The notes: generated from the sequence alone by a model not told the origin. DNA of 35,279 nt from an uncultured Flavobacteriales bacterium (GCA_946482515.1 CAMLRS010000027.1:1-35279), one strand, 5' to 3'; positions 7,390 through 16,962 are shown, counted from the first letter of the stretch. Numbers and translations: made by a program.

Positions 7390-7478
7390 AAATTCGTTCT
7401 GTTTGGTGGTACAAAATTAAGGATAAAGCTAGTATAAGTATTATTGATTAATTTTATATCTCCATAAATAATATTGAT
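7390..7478. promoter_or_regulatory. dps/oxyR divergent regulatory region
   Basis: This 89-bp AT-rich gap holds the minus-strand TAATTTTG -7 box of dps (7412-7419) without a clear TTG -33 box, which fits an activator-dependent promoter. OxyR probably binds here, but I see no confident ATAG-N7-CTAT site. Confidence 0.55.
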
Positions 7479-8402
7479 ATGATCTCTATCCAACAGATTG
7501 CCTACATCATCGCGATTGTCGATACCGGAAGCTTCAGTCGGGCGGCCGAGCAGTGTTTTGTAACACAGCCCACGCTTTCGATGCAGATCAAAAAAGCGGA
7601 AGAATTGCTCGGTTTTTCGATTTTCCATCGCGATCCGGCCAAGCTCGAGCTTACGACTTTCGGCGAAGCATTGATGCCTTTGTTGCGACAGATTCAGGGC
7701 GATTTCGGAGCCATCGACCGCTTGCGACAGGAATTTTCCGGAACGTTCCGTGAGCGCTTGCGCCTGGGTATCATTCCGACGATCGCTTCCTATGTATTGC
7801 AGGAATGTTTCTCCGAATGGCAGTCGCTCATTCCGCATACGCAACTGTCCATCGAAGAGCTGAAAACGGAAGAATTGCTCGAGTCACTGGAAAAGCGCAA
7901 GATCGATCTCGCTATCATGGCTGGACCGCTCGAAACCGCCGGTTGGCGAACAATTCCACTGTATACGGAAGAAATCCTGGCCTATGTGCCCGATTTGCAG
8001 GGAAAAGTGGTTACTGTCGATGAGCTCGGCGAATTAAACCCGTGGCTGCTAAGCAAAGGCAATTGCCTGCGCACGCAGATGATGCAATTCTGTTCAGTCA
8101 ACGACGACGCTACCGCGAACTGGAATTACGCCGGCGGGAATCTCGATATGCTCATGCGTATGGTCGACAACAGCGGTGGCTACACACTGATCCCGGAATA
8201 CTACCGCAATACGTTTCCAAAGCTGGAAAAACGCTTCAAACGAATCGTCGACCGCAACCGTCAGTCGCCCGGAAGATCGGTGATCGCCGTTAGCGCATTC
8301 CGCCACGCCAATTGGGAATCGATGGAAAAAATCATCCGTTCGATCCAACTCCAGTACAACGATAAAGATCACAAGCACCTCGAGCTCCTCAGCTGGAAAT
8401 GA
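7479..8402 (+). CDS. oxyR: LysR-type hydrogen peroxide sensor OxyR
   Basis: The 307-residue regulator has an N-terminal winged helix-turn-helix (about 1-60: SFSRAAEQCFVTQPTLSMQI) and a LysR substrate domain (about 90-300). Cys196 and Cys205 lie in GNCLRTQMMQFC with the same eight-residue gap as the disulfide pair of E. coli OxyR (Cys199/Cys208), which makes the name secure. Peroxide oxidises the pair and turns on peroxide-defence genes. Those genes, dps and a 2-Cys peroxiredoxin, are divergent next door. Autoregulation from the shared gap is likely, as in other LysR systems. Start ATG at 7479 has an A/T-rich leader without a Shine-Dalgarno sequence, normal for Bacteroidota. Confidence 0.95.
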   Translation: MISIQQIAYIIAIVDTGSFSRAAEQCFVTQPTLSMQIKKAEELLGFSIFHRDPAKLELTTFGEALMPLLRQIQGDFGAIDRLRQEFSGTFRERLRLGIIPTIASYVLQECFSEWQSLIPHTQLSIEELKTEELLESLEKRKIDLAIMAGPLETAGWRTIPLYTEEILAYVPDLQGKVVTVDELGELNPWLLSKGNCLRTQMMQFCSVNDDATANWNYAGGNLDMLMRMVDNSGGYTLIPEYYRNTFPKLEKRFKRIVDRNRQSPGRSVIAVSAFRHANWESMEKIIRSIQLQYNDKDHKHLELLSWK

Positions 8403-8405
8403 TAA

Positions 8406-8497
8406 ATGATGGTTGATTTTGGATGCTTGATGTTGGATTAGCCATTGAACTATTACTTTTACATCAGGCATCAAAAATTCAACATCAAAAATCGTAC
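8406..8497. repeat. Intergenic repeat with GATGTTGGAT / CATCAAAAATTCAACATC ends
   Basis: The gap holds GATGGTTGATTTTGGATGCTTGATG on the left and, inverted, CATCAAAAATTCAACATC on the right. Close relatives of both ends flank 27525-27715 upstream of ligA. It makes an imperfect foldback. Confidence 0.45.
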
Positions 8498-8500
8498 AAG

Positions 8501-9031
8501 ATGGCGCTTATCAGAGCATGCAGAGGAACAGAACCGCAATTCGGAGCCGACGTCTGGCTGGCGGATAACGCAACAGTGGTTGGAGATGTGATCATGGGCG
8601 ATCGCTGCTCGGTCTGGTTCAATGCCGTGATCCGCGGCGATGTGAATTCCATTCGCATGGGCAACCAGGTCAACGTGCAAGATGGAGCCGTCATTCACTG
8701 TACCTACGAGAAAACCAAAACCGTGATCGGAAACAACGTTTCCATCGGACACAACGCCTTGGTACACGGCTGTACGATTGAAGACAATGTGTTGATAGGT
8801 ATGGGCGCGATCGTGATGGACAATTGCTACATCGAAGAAAACTGCATCATCGCTGCCGGGGCTATTTTGCTCGAGAATACGCGCGTCGAATCTTGGAGTA
8901 TCTATGCCGGTGTTCCCGCCAAAAAAGTAAAAACCCTTTCTCCCGAGCTCTTTGCCGGCGAAGTTCAGCGCATCGCGAATAACTACGTCATGTATTCCGG
9001 TTGGTTCAAGGACGAGACATCTGGACAATAG
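8501..9031 (+). CDS. Gamma-class carbonic anhydrase family protein (left-handed beta helix)
   Basis: The 176-residue protein is made of hexapeptide repeats (V-I-x-G-D style) forming a left-handed beta helix. Three putative metal-binding His are seen at 66 (AVIHCTY), 84 and 89 (SIGHNALVHG), in the spacing of the Cam/YrdA/PaaY family, which includes active carbonic anhydrases and proteins of untested activity. Asn59 and Gln60 near the active site (NVQDGAV) are also typical. A longer reading from 8423 exists, but those residues come from the repeat in the gap; MALIRACRG at 8501 fits the family start. Located downstream of oxyR on the same strand but separated by a repeat, so probably a separate unit. 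Confidence 0.88.
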   Translation: MALIRACRGTEPQFGADVWLADNATVVGDVIMGDRCSVWFNAVIRGDVNSIRMGNQVNVQDGAVIHCTYEKTKTVIGNNVSIGHNALVHGCTIEDNVLIGMGAIVMDNCYIEENCIIAAGAILLENTRVESWSIYAGVPAKKVKTLSPELFAGEVQRIANNYVMYSGWFKDETSGQ

Positions 9032-9039
9032 GATTTCAG

Positions 9040-9239
9040 GATATCAAGACATTAATAGATGTTTAATTTTGGATGGTTCCACCACGGCGGACGCTTCGCG
9101 GATTTTTGATACATAGAGATGGAAAGTTGAAACCACAACTCAGCAACTAACCAACTCATAACTCACCAACTACCCTATGTGCCCTATGTGTCTATGTGGT
9201 CAAACCTGAGACTGAAGACCGAAGACTGATGACCGGAGA
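9040..9239 (+). repeat. Composite heptad element, copy A
   Basis: In order: CAGGATATCAAGACATTAA-type lead, the 36-bp core at 9075-9110 (starting GGTTCCACCACGGCGGACGC), ACATAGAGATGG, an array of AACTCA/CCAACT words (9132-9170), CTATGTG words (9174-9199), and GACTGAA/GACCGAA words up to 9240. It lies between two convergent genes and ends at the TAG stop codon of the PKD gene. Confidence 0.8.
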
Positions 9240-11918
9240 CTACCTCAGCAAACTAACATGCCCCGTAATCTCTTCCCAGCGTTCGCCACTCGCACAGGAA
9301 ATATAGCGCAGTGTATACGTATACAAACCTTCCATGGCAGGAATACCCTTGTAAACGCCGTCCCATTCGTCGTATTGACTGGTGGCCGTGTAAACCAGCT
9401 CGCCCCAGCGATTGTAGATCCGGAATTCCCATTCGACCGCTTCCAGCGCAGCAACGGTAATCATGGTTTCGTTGAACCCGTCACCATCCGGTGTGAACGC
9501 ATTCGGAATATAAACCGTAAACGGCTCGATATACAAGGAACGGCGTGTTGTATCGCTGCAACCAAACTCGTTTTCCACAATCTGAACAGGACTGTGCCAT
9601 CCCGAGTTCATGTAATTGTAGTAAGGATTCTGCTCGGTTGAAGCAGCGTTGTTGTCGTCGTCGAAAATATAGGTAAAGAACAATCCGTCTACCGATTGAT
9701 CGGTGAATTGAATGTGTGCGTGACAAATATCCGTTTCTTCGGGTGATACCTCAAATCCGGCGGTTGGTGTAGGATGAACGTTGATCAGGTCGGCCTTGGT
9801 CAGCGTGAGCGTGTCGACGCAGCCGAATGTTGTCCAGATTTGCAGCGTTACCGGATATTGTCCCGGGTTCACGTAAACGTGTGTCGGATTTTGTTCATTG
9901 GAAGGGGCGCTGCCATCGCCAAAATCCCACGAATAAAGAATCGGTGTGTCGGATGAGCTGAGATCAACGAAACGTGCAGCAAATGGTGCACATTGCAAGT
10001 CCGGGCGAATGGTGAAATCAATGGTCGGCTCCTTGAAAATAAAGACGTTGGAGCTGACTGTTTCGCTGCAGCCCAGGAATGAAGCCGTGAGCGTTACCGG
10101 GAATTGACCTGCCTGGTTGTAGACAACGCCTGTAACGTCCAGTGTCGTTGCGGAAGAAGGTGTGGCATTCGGACCGAAATTCCAGGAATAGGTCGTAATT
10201 GCCGGCCCGTTTGACGTACCGTGAAACTCGAAGCTGTTGTCCGTAATACACAACGAATCGCTGTGAGTGAAGGAAATTTCCAGCAGGTCGTAAACAGTGA
10301 ACGTTTTCTGAGTCGTGTGCGAACAGCCGGCCGAAATATTCGACGTCAGCGTAACTGTATACGTTCCCGGTGCGGGGAAAGTAAACGTCGGTTCTTCTTC
10401 GGTGCTGACATCTGTCGTGGTACCGGGCACGCCGAAATCCCATAGGTAATCGGTTGCGTTGAGTGAATGATTTTCAAATGTTTGTGTAAGACCGAGGCAT
10501 TCGTAACCGTCCGGAAGGTCTAAATCGGCCACCGGATCTGCGAACAGGAATACCGTGCGTTGCATCGTGTCTTTACAGATGCCGTATTCACCAACCAATG
10601 TTACTTCGTTGCCGTTTATACTGCTGAAATGAACGCCATTGACCGGATTTCCGGTAGCCTCGGCTATGGAAGCATTCGGCCCGAAATCCCAGCTGAGCTG
10701 CGTATCGGGATGTCCGTTAACCTGTGCGGTGAAATTGACGCTGTTGCCGCTCAGACAAAGCGAATCGTTGAAAGTGAAGTCTACTTCCAGTGGATTGTTC
10801 AGGTTCAGCGTCACATACGTGGTATCTGTACACGGCCATCCCGGATTTACCACCAGTCGTGCGGTGTAAATACCCGGAGCAGGATAGGTAAACGTAGGCT
10901 CGAAAGCCGTGCTCACATCCGTCGTAGTACCGCTTACGCCAAAATCCCATGCGTAGGAGCTGCCGCCGAAGCTTTGATTGTCGAAGGTCCACGTAAGCCC
11001 CTGGCAGTAGGAAACGAAGTTGGGCGATTCCTCCTGCGTACCGACCTCAGCCTGGAGCTGAACGATGCAGTTTACAACCCGGAAGATAAAAGCGCGGATC
11101 GTTGAGCCGATGAGCACGCCGTTGCGGTATTCTTTTACGCGAATGCCCACCACGAACTTACCCAGCTGGTTGGCATCTGTAAAAAGATTGCCGGTTATGG
11201 GATTGATGACCGTAGAAGAACCCGGACCGAGTGGCGCGAATGCATTAAAGCCGGTTTCCCATATAATCGGGCTGTAAGGTGGTGCCGATGGAGGATCCGG
11301 AGCCGGATTGAAGGAAGTTCCGCCGTTGAACGGAGTCACCATATCATAAGCAAGACTGTCGCCATCCGGATCGGTGGCAAAGTGGTCGAAGTTGAGATCC
11401 TCGTTGTTGCAGATCACCAGCGGCGGGTAATTCGCAAAGCGCGGCGAGGAATTGCCCCAGTAAGGCGTACCCGGAATGTGCGTAGTGACGGTCAGTCCCA
11501 TATCGTCCGGATTGATAATATTGGAAATGGAATTCCCGTAACAGCAGCGCTGGTATGTCACCGTATAACCACCCGGAGAAGGCGGCAATGTTGTGGTCAT
11601 AATGTACGTAGCGCTTTCCACGCAAATACCGCTTGGAGCACTTACACACGGGTTGTTGAAGACAACGGGGGTTGGGACACTTCCTGGATAAGTCGGGGCA
11701 AGCTGGCGGACCAACTGGCCGGCGCTGTTGTAAATTCCTACGCTGGCCGGGTTATCAAATGCCGCACCGGTCGAAGCACAGTCGCGGAACAGGATCAGCG
11801 TGATACGGTATTGATCATTGCCGAGATAATCATAATAGATGTCGCTTCCCACAATGTGTGAGGCCCTGCCGAAAATAGCGGACAGCATGAATACAGAGAG
11901 CAGGAGTGATCGTAACAC
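9240..11918 (-). CDS. PKD-repeat secreted protein with gliding/T9SS type B C-terminal domain
   Basis: The 892-residue protein starts with a signal peptide (LRSLLLSVFMLSAIFGRAS) read from a GTG. No in-frame ATG lies between it and the upstream stop. Residues about 20-290 form an N-terminal region rich in Cys and aromatic pairs (SHIVGSDIYYDY, YQRCCYGNS, DPDGDS) seen in many Bacteroidota surface proteins. Then come about six PKD-like modules (about 300-795; SYAWDFG, LSWDFG, YLWDFG, YSWDFGDGS). The C-terminus, from IPNAFTPDGDGFNE to the end (about 800-892), is the CHU_C/gliding-motility-associated domain that targets proteins to the type IX secretion system. Likely an exported adhesive or structural protein. 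It is divergent from a sensor kinase and its regulator. Confidence 0.93.
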   Translation of the reverse strand: MLRSLLLSVFMLSAIFGRASHIVGSDIYYDYLGNDQYRITLILFRDCASTGAAFDNPASVGIYNSAGQLVRQLAPTYPGSVPTPVVFNNPCVSAPSGICVESATYIMTTTLPPSPGGYTVTYQRCCYGNSISNIINPDDMGLTVTTHIPGTPYWGNSSPRFANYPPLVICNNEDLNFDHFATDPDGDSLAYDMVTPFNGGTSFNPAPDPPSAPPYSPIIWETGFNAFAPLGPGSSTVINPITGNLFTDANQLGKFVVGIRVKEYRNGVLIGSTIRAFIFRVVNCIVQLQAEVGTQEESPNFVSYCQGLTWTFDNQSFGGSSYAWDFGVSGTTTDVSTAFEPTFTYPAPGIYTARLVVNPGWPCTDTTYVTLNLNNPLEVDFTFNDSLCLSGNSVNFTAQVNGHPDTQLSWDFGPNASIAEATGNPVNGVHFSSINGNEVTLVGEYGICKDTMQRTVFLFADPVADLDLPDGYECLGLTQTFENHSLNATDYLWDFGVPGTTTDVSTEEEPTFTFPAPGTYTVTLTSNISAGCSHTTQKTFTVYDLLEISFTHSDSLCITDNSFEFHGTSNGPAITTYSWNFGPNATPSSATTLDVTGVVYNQAGQFPVTLTASFLGCSETVSSNVFIFKEPTIDFTIRPDLQCAPFAARFVDLSSSDTPILYSWDFGDGSAPSNEQNPTHVYVNPGQYPVTLQIWTTFGCVDTLTLTKADLINVHPTPTAGFEVSPEETDICHAHIQFTDQSVDGLFFTYIFDDDNNAASTEQNPYYNYMNSGWHSPVQIVENEFGCSDTTRRSLYIEPFTVYIPNAFTPDGDGFNETMITVAALEAVEWEFRIYNRWGELVYTATSQYDEWDGVYKGIPAMEGLYTYTLRYISCASGERWEEITGHVSLLR

Positions 11919-12109
11919 GTTGAGTAGACGTTTATTCTTTCATAAAGTTGTGGTATTCTATCGAAAATCATACCATAAATCAGATAAAATTGAGTGAAAT
12001 GGTTGGAATCGCATGTGACCGGCATTTTCATTCGTCATTGGAAACTTTTGGCAACGGGCTTTAGCCTTCGATAATCCGGTAAGGGAAAAATTCCGATTTT
12101 AGCATCAAC

Positions 12110-15100
12110 ATGAAGATCCTGCTTATCCTATCATGCTGCTTATCTGTTGTTTCCGTGCTGGCCCAGCGGGGCGTTAATTACTATTCCCGCGAAAACGGAA
12201 TGATTTCCAACGAGATCAATGACGTAACCTACGATAAAGACGGATTTCTTTGGATTGCTACCGACAACGGCATCGACCGTTTCGACGGCCAGCGCTTCGT
12301 GCATTTTCAAAACGATCCTTCCGACCCGAATACCATTTGCGGGAACACTGTTCTACGCATCGCCTACGATCACAAAGGCTTTATCTGGGCAGCTACGATG
12401 AACAGCGGATTGATCCGCATTTCGACAACCACGCTGCGGGTGAAAAACTACCGCTACGAACCGAAAAAAACAGGAACCATTTCCGATAACCGTTCCACGG
12501 CCATTTTTGTTGATCCGCAGGGCGACACCTGGATTTGTCCGCATTACCGCGGGCTTGATTACTACGATGTTAAAAAAGACCGCTTCATCAATTACCGGCC
12601 CAGCGAGCAAATCGCAGGACTGGACCCACGGCGGGCCGACCTGTTTTCGGATGTCATTGCCGATCGCCACGATCCCGAGCTGTTCTGGTGCGTTTCGCTC
12701 GATGGCTTGTTTTCCTTCAACAAACGCACGCGGACCTGGAAGCATTTTCCGGTCAAAGAAAACACCTTCATCGAACCCACACGACTGACAGGCTATGAAA
12801 AGCGCCTGAGTGCTGTAGAGCAGGATGGAAAAGGAAATCTCTACATCGGAACGCTGGGCGGCGGCTTGCTGTATTTCGATAAAAACCAGGGCATTTACCG
12901 CCGTTTCCTGTTCGAAGGCATGCTGCCGGTAAGCAATGTGCGCAACATGATCTCGGACCTGAAATGGCGCGATTCACGCTACCTGTATATCTGCGCTTCG
13001 TATTTCGATTTCCTGCTGTTTGATACGAAAACCAAGGAGTTTATCCGCTATGCAGATGCCGAACGGACCATCACGCAGCCGGTTCGCATGGCCCGGAATG
13101 GTACCCAGATCGCTATCGGAGGAAAGACCGGATTGTACATTCAGAATGAAGCACTGGTGTATGGAAAACGCTATCATTACCCGTTCGATATCCGGAAAAT
13201 TGCCTTTCATCCGCTTAAAAATGAGTGGTTGGCCTGTAACAGCGATAAAAAAGGCGAAGTGTATTTCAAAAGCACCGATGGAAAAGGCAAAACGTACCGC
13301 TTTTTCGAAAACCAGCCGCCATTTGACTTTTCAGCCCTGTTTGTTCTGTACACCGGCAAGAACGGTTATTGGGTAATCGGCCGGGACCGAATTGCGCGCT
13401 TTTCACCTGAAAAAGGATTGAAAGAAGCGATTCGTTTCCCGATGCGTCCATCGAGCGATCCCATATCCATGATACCGAATGTGGTATTCAACGACGGTGA
13501 CTCGGTGCTGTGGATAGGCACGAAATACGATGGCGTCCTGCATTATTCTATTACGCGAAACGCCTTGCAGCAATTCCGTCATGATCCGAAAAACCCTGCT
13601 GCAGGTCCGCAGCACAATGCCTGGTTTTTCTCCTTTGTCAAAAATGGTGATCACCTGTATTACGGATATGAAGAAGGAGTAGGGGCCATTGATCTGAAAA
13701 CCAAACGTTTCTTCAAACCAGCGTTTTCAAAGATTCTGCCCAGAGTTGTGGTCCGCTGCATGGCGCTCGATCCGAAAGGCTTGCTCTGGATCGGGACGAT
13801 AGCCAATGGTATCTGGGTGGTCGATATCCGAAAGAATAAGGTGGTGCGAAAGATCAACACCATGGTCGGACTCAAATCCCAGCGGATCGATAAGCTGCTC
13901 TTCGATGATCACAATTCCGTCTGGGCGATGGCACCGCAATGTGTAACGGTGATCAACCGGGCGACCTACCAGACACATACGCTGGAAAACCAGCACGGTA
14001 TGATGGGGATTTACGACATCATTCTCGACAAGGGCAATCTTTATTTTTTGCAGGAAAACGGCTTCGTGATGAGCGCTTCGGGAAGCAGCCTGCCACAGGT
14101 CAACGATCCGATTCCGTATATACAAGGTCTGCGCGAGCTGAACCTCAGCGGCGGGGCATTTATTCACCAGCGACACCGCTTCGACTACGATGAGAACAAC
14201 CTGGCTTTTGAGTTCGGTGTGCTCGACTATTCGAATACCGCCAACAATTTCGTGAGCTACCGTCTGAAAGGACTGGAAGAGAACTGGCGCAGCGGTAAAG
14301 GCACCGATGAAGCTACGTATTACAATCTTCCGGGAGGAAGTTATGTATTCCAGGTGCGATCGAGTGAAAACGGCCACGAACGCATTGTGGAATACCCGTT
14401 TGAGATCATTCCGCCGTTCTGGCTGCAATGGTGGTTCATCGTACTTTCTGTACTATTGCTGGCGGCATCTGCGATCTGGTTCATGCGAACGCGCATCAGC
14501 CGTGTACAGAAAGAAGAACGGATGCGTGCCGAGTTCAACCGTCAGATCAACGAAATGGAAGCCAAGGCGCTGCGGGCGCAGATGAATCCGCATTTCCTTT
14601 TCAACAGCCTCAATTCCATTCGCTTATTCATTCTGAAAAACGAGGTGGAAAGCGCGTCGGATTACATTGCCAAATTTTCGAAGCTCCTGCGCATGATCCT
14701 CAACCACTCGCGGCAGGATTCGATCACAGTATACGACGAGATCCAGACACTGAAGCTGTACCTGGAATTCGAGCGGCTGCGTTTCGATCACGGCTTCGAG
14801 TTCGATATCCAGATCGATGGCCAGGAAGTGCTGGGCTGCTATCTGCCGCCTATGATCATTCAGCCTTTCGTGGAAAACGCCATCTGGCATGGATTGATGC
14901 CCCGCAAGGACGATAAAGGCTACATCCGGATTTCCTTCGAAATGCTGCCCGGATTGTTGTATGTAACGGTACACGACAACGGGATTGGTCGTGAAAAAGC
15001 GAAGATCAACAACCGCAAGGCTTCGCTTAAAGAAGGCTCGGTAGGACTGAAAATTACGAAAGACCGTCTGCGCACGCTCACACGTCGCACCAAGCGTCTG

Positions 15101-15193
15101 AACGATTATGTAATAGAAGATTTAGTTGACGGACAAGGTCGTGCGACCGGAACTTTGATTAAATTGTACTTTGAAACGGAAGAAAAACAATGA
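12110..15193 (+). CDS. Two-component sensor: beta-propeller + Y_Y_Y + LytS-type histidine kinase
   Basis: A 1027-residue membrane sensor. It has a signal peptide (MKILLILSCCLSVVSVLAQ), a periplasmic Reg_prop propeller region (about 20-670; NDVTYDKDGFLWIATDNGI, GLLWIGTIANGIWV), a Y_Y_Y-like domain (about 690-765; LKGLEENWRSG), one membrane helix at about 770-792, a short coiled coil, and a His_kinase domain of the LytS/YehU class. The phospho-accepting His828 lies in QMNPHFLFNSLNS, Asn923 in ENAIWHG and Asp956 in the ATP-binding DNGIGR. The stop overlaps the start of the LytTR regulator (ATGA), so the pair is translationally coupled. The signal is unknown. Propeller kinases of this kind often sense glycans in Bacteroides, but no PUL is near, so that is not assumed. 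Confidence 0.94.
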   Translation: MKILLILSCCLSVVSVLAQRGVNYYSRENGMISNEINDVTYDKDGFLWIATDNGIDRFDGQRFVHFQNDPSDPNTICGNTVLRIAYDHKGFIWAATMNSGLIRISTTTLRVKNYRYEPKKTGTISDNRSTAIFVDPQGDTWICPHYRGLDYYDVKKDRFINYRPSEQIAGLDPRRADLFSDVIADRHDPELFWCVSLDGLFSFNKRTRTWKHFPVKENTFIEPTRLTGYEKRLSAVEQDGKGNLYIGTLGGGLLYFDKNQGIYRRFLFEGMLPVSNVRNMISDLKWRDSRYLYICASYFDFLLFDTKTKEFIRYADAERTITQPVRMARNGTQIAIGGKTGLYIQNEALVYGKRYHYPFDIRKIAFHPLKNEWLACNSDKKGEVYFKSTDGKGKTYRFFENQPPFDFSALFVLYTGKNGYWVIGRDRIARFSPEKGLKEAIRFPMRPSSDPISMIPNVVFNDGDSVLWIGTKYDGVLHYSITRNALQQFRHDPKNPAAGPQHNAWFFSFVKNGDHLYYGYEEGVGAIDLKTKRFFKPAFSKILPRVVVRCMALDPKGLLWIGTIANGIWVVDIRKNKVVRKINTMVGLKSQRIDKLLFDDHNSVWAMAPQCVTVINRATYQTHTLENQHGMMGIYDIILDKGNLYFLQENGFVMSASGSSLPQVNDPIPYIQGLRELNLSGGAFIHQRHRFDYDENNLAFEFGVLDYSNTANNFVSYRLKGLEENWRSGKGTDEATYYNLPGGSYVFQVRSSENGHERIVEYPFEIIPPFWLQWWFIVLSVLLLAASAIWFMRTRISRVQKEERMRAEFNRQINEMEAKALRAQMNPHFLFNSLNSIRLFILKNEVESASDYIAKFSKLLRMILNHSRQDSITVYDEIQTLKLYLEFERLRFDHGFEFDIQIDGQEVLGCYLPPMIIQPFVENAIWHGLMPRKDDKGYIRISFEMLPGLLYVTVHDNGIGREKAKINNRKASLKEGSVGLKITKDRLRTLTRRTKRLNDYVIEDLVDGQGRATGTLIKLYFETEEKQ

Positions 15194-15915
15194 AGCTGAG
15201 AGCAATATTACTCGATGATGAGAAACACAGCCTTGAAACAACGGCCATTTTGATCCGCCAATTTTGTCCTGATGTGGAAATCATTGCCGAGCTGAACCAG
15301 CCGGTAGAAGCCATTGAAATCATCAACGCCGAAGAGCCCGATTTGCTGTTCCTCGATGTTTCCATGCCGCAGATGAATGGCTTTGAGCTGTTGCAGGTGC
15401 TCACGTACCGGGATGCAGATGTGATCTTTACCACGGCTTACGACGAATACGCACTCGAAGGATTCAAGCACGGCGCTACGCATTACCTCGTAAAACCGAT
15501 CGAAGCCGCCGATTTGGTAGAAAGCGTACAGCGGGTAAAAAAGAAGCGCCTGGAACAACGTCCGCAGTCATCCAATATCAAAGGTCTGAAGCCCAAAATC
15601 CCGGTTTCATCGCTCAACGGCATCGAATTATTAGAAGTGGAACAAATTATCCGTTGCGAATCGGATGGCAATTACACCACCATCGTTTTGGCGCAGCGTA
15701 AAGTCACCGTTTCGAAAACACTCAAGGAAATCGAAAAGCAGCTGGTCGATTTTCCATACTTCTTCCGTCTGCACAATTCGCACCTGGTGAACCTCAATCA
15801 CGTTACCAAATACATTCGTGGCGAAGGCGGCTCGGTGATCCTGACGAATATGGAAGAGATTGGCGTGTCGCGCAGTAAGAAACTGGAGTTGCTGGAAGTG
15901 CTGGGGATTAATTAG
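15190..15915 (+). CDS. LytTR-family response regulator
   Basis: The 241-residue partner of the upstream kinase has a receiver domain (about 1-120) with Asp10/Asp11 (LLDDE), phospho-acceptor Asp56 (FLDVSMPQ), a Thr pair in FTTAYDEYA and Lys102 (VKPIEA). A LytTR DNA-binding domain follows (about 140-238; IIRCESDGNYTTI, RLHNSHLVNLNHV). It overlaps the kinase stop by four bases. LytTR regulators bind direct repeats upstream of target promoters; the divergent PKD surface-protein gene is one candidate target (inference). The stop TAG is the first triplet of a heptad repeat array. Confidence 0.95.
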   Translation: MKLRAILLDDEKHSLETTAILIRQFCPDVEIIAELNQPVEAIEIINAEEPDLLFLDVSMPQMNGFELLQVLTYRDADVIFTTAYDEYALEGFKHGATHYLVKPIEAADLVESVQRVKKKRLEQRPQSSNIKGLKPKIPVSSLNGIELLEVEQIIRCESDGNYTTIVLAQRKVTVSKTLKEIEKQLVDFPYFFRLHNSHLVNLNHVTKYIRGEGGSVILTNMEEIGVSRSKKLELLEVLGIN

Positions 15916-16108
15916 TCTTCGGTCCTCAGTCTCCAGCCAACCACATAGAAACATAGAGCACATAGTGTAGTTGGTGAGTTATGAGTTGGTTAGTTGCTGA
16001 GTTGTGGTTTCAATTTTCCATCTCTATGTATCAAAAATCCGCGAAGCGTCCGCCGTGGTGGAACCATTCAAAATCAAGCATCTCTTATGTCTTAATATCC
16101 TAAAATCT
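15913..16108 (-). repeat. Composite heptad element, copy B (reverse orientation)
   Basis: From left: TCTTCGG TCCTCAG TCTCCAG words starting right at the LytTR stop, CACATAG words (15942-15967), AGTTGGT/GAGTTAT words (15968-16008), CATCTCTATGTATC, the 36-bp core at 16030-16065, then AATCAAGCATCTCTTATG. Same order as copy A read on the other strand. Confidence 0.8.
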
Positions 16109-16116
16109 AAAAGTCA

Positions 16117-16124
16117 TATATTTG
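16117..16124 (+). promoter_or_regulatory. -7 box TATATTTG of the DUF4412 gene
   Basis: A perfect TAnnTTTG box 17 bases before the ATG at 16141, just after the repeat element. No TTG -33 box is evident. Confidence 0.5.
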
Positions 16125-16140
16125 TGATAAATAAAGTCTT

Positions 16141-16962
16141 ATGAGAACAATCCTACTTCTGTTGACAATCTGTGCGTTAGCGATTCCAGCCATGGCGCAG
16201 GAAGGTTTGCTGCAAAATGTAAAAGGCGCGGCCAAGAGCAAGCTGGAAAGTCAGGATTTCAATTCATCCCGATCCAATAAGGAAAAAAGAAACCTCCACG
16301 AAGAGAAAAAATCGGCAGCACCTGCACCCGAATCTGTTCCGGCACCTGAGGCCGATTCCACTGCCGGACAACCAATCGCTCCGCATTCCGACGGATCAGT
16401 GAACCACAAAGACAGCTACACGTTCGACCATTATGTGAAGTATGAAATGAGTCAGACTGGCAGCGATAAGATGTCAATGGCTTGCTATTATGGTGAAAAC
16501 ACTACGATGGTAAGTATGAACAGTAATCCGGATATGATCATGATTTCCGATACGGAGAATAAGGTCAATATCATGCTCAATGAGAAAGACAAAACCGCGA
16601 TCGTTCAATCATCCGAGATGATGGACCAGGCAATGGCCAACCAGTCGAAAAGTGATGTAACGGTAACTAAAACCGGTCAGAAAAAACAGATTCTGGGCTA
16701 TACCTGTGAAGAATATGTCATGACAGGCAATCAGAACAAAAAATACGCCGTAGTGTGGATCACAACGGAAATCGGTCTTTCGCACAACACCCTGGAAAAC
16801 TTGTCACAACGAATGGTGATCACGGGGACAAACCCGATTCCTGAAAACGCGCTGGTTATGGAAATGATCATCAGCGAGAATGGTACACACATGCTCGTGA
16901 CTGAATTCCAGAAAGCAACAACGATCAAATCGCTGCAAGGCTATACCGTATCGACTTATTAA
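16141..16962 (+). CDS. DUF4412 domain secreted protein
   Basis: The 273-residue protein has a signal peptide (LLLTICALAIPAMAQ), then a low-complexity linker of Ala, Pro, Glu and Ser (about 40-85). The C-terminal two thirds (about 95-270) match the DUF4412 pattern: FDHYVKYEM, a Met-rich stretch with NKVNIMLNEKDKT, then GQKKQILGYTCEEY and ALVMEMI. DUF4412 proteins are common in Bacteroidota and are of unknown function. Its frame ends four bases into the convergent SDR-like gene (tail-to-tail overlap 16959-16962). Confidence 0.8.
   Translation: MRTILLLLTICALAIPAMAQEGLLQNVKGAAKSKLESQDFNSSRSNKEKRNLHEEKKSAAPAPESVPAPEADSTAGQPIAPHSDGSVNHKDSYTFDHYVKYEMSQTGSDKMSMACYYGENTTMVSMNSNPDMIMISDTENKVNIMLNEKDKTAIVQSSEMMDQAMANQSKSDVTVTKTGQKKQILGYTCEEYVMTGNQNKKYAVVWITTEIGLSHNTLENLSQRMVITGTNPIPENALVMEMIISENGTHMLVTEFQKATTIKSLQGYTVSTY

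Noticed and set aside
7390..7478. A textbook OxyR ATAG-N7-CTAT operator
   Set aside because: Only loose matches are seen in a very AT-rich stretch, so no site is called.
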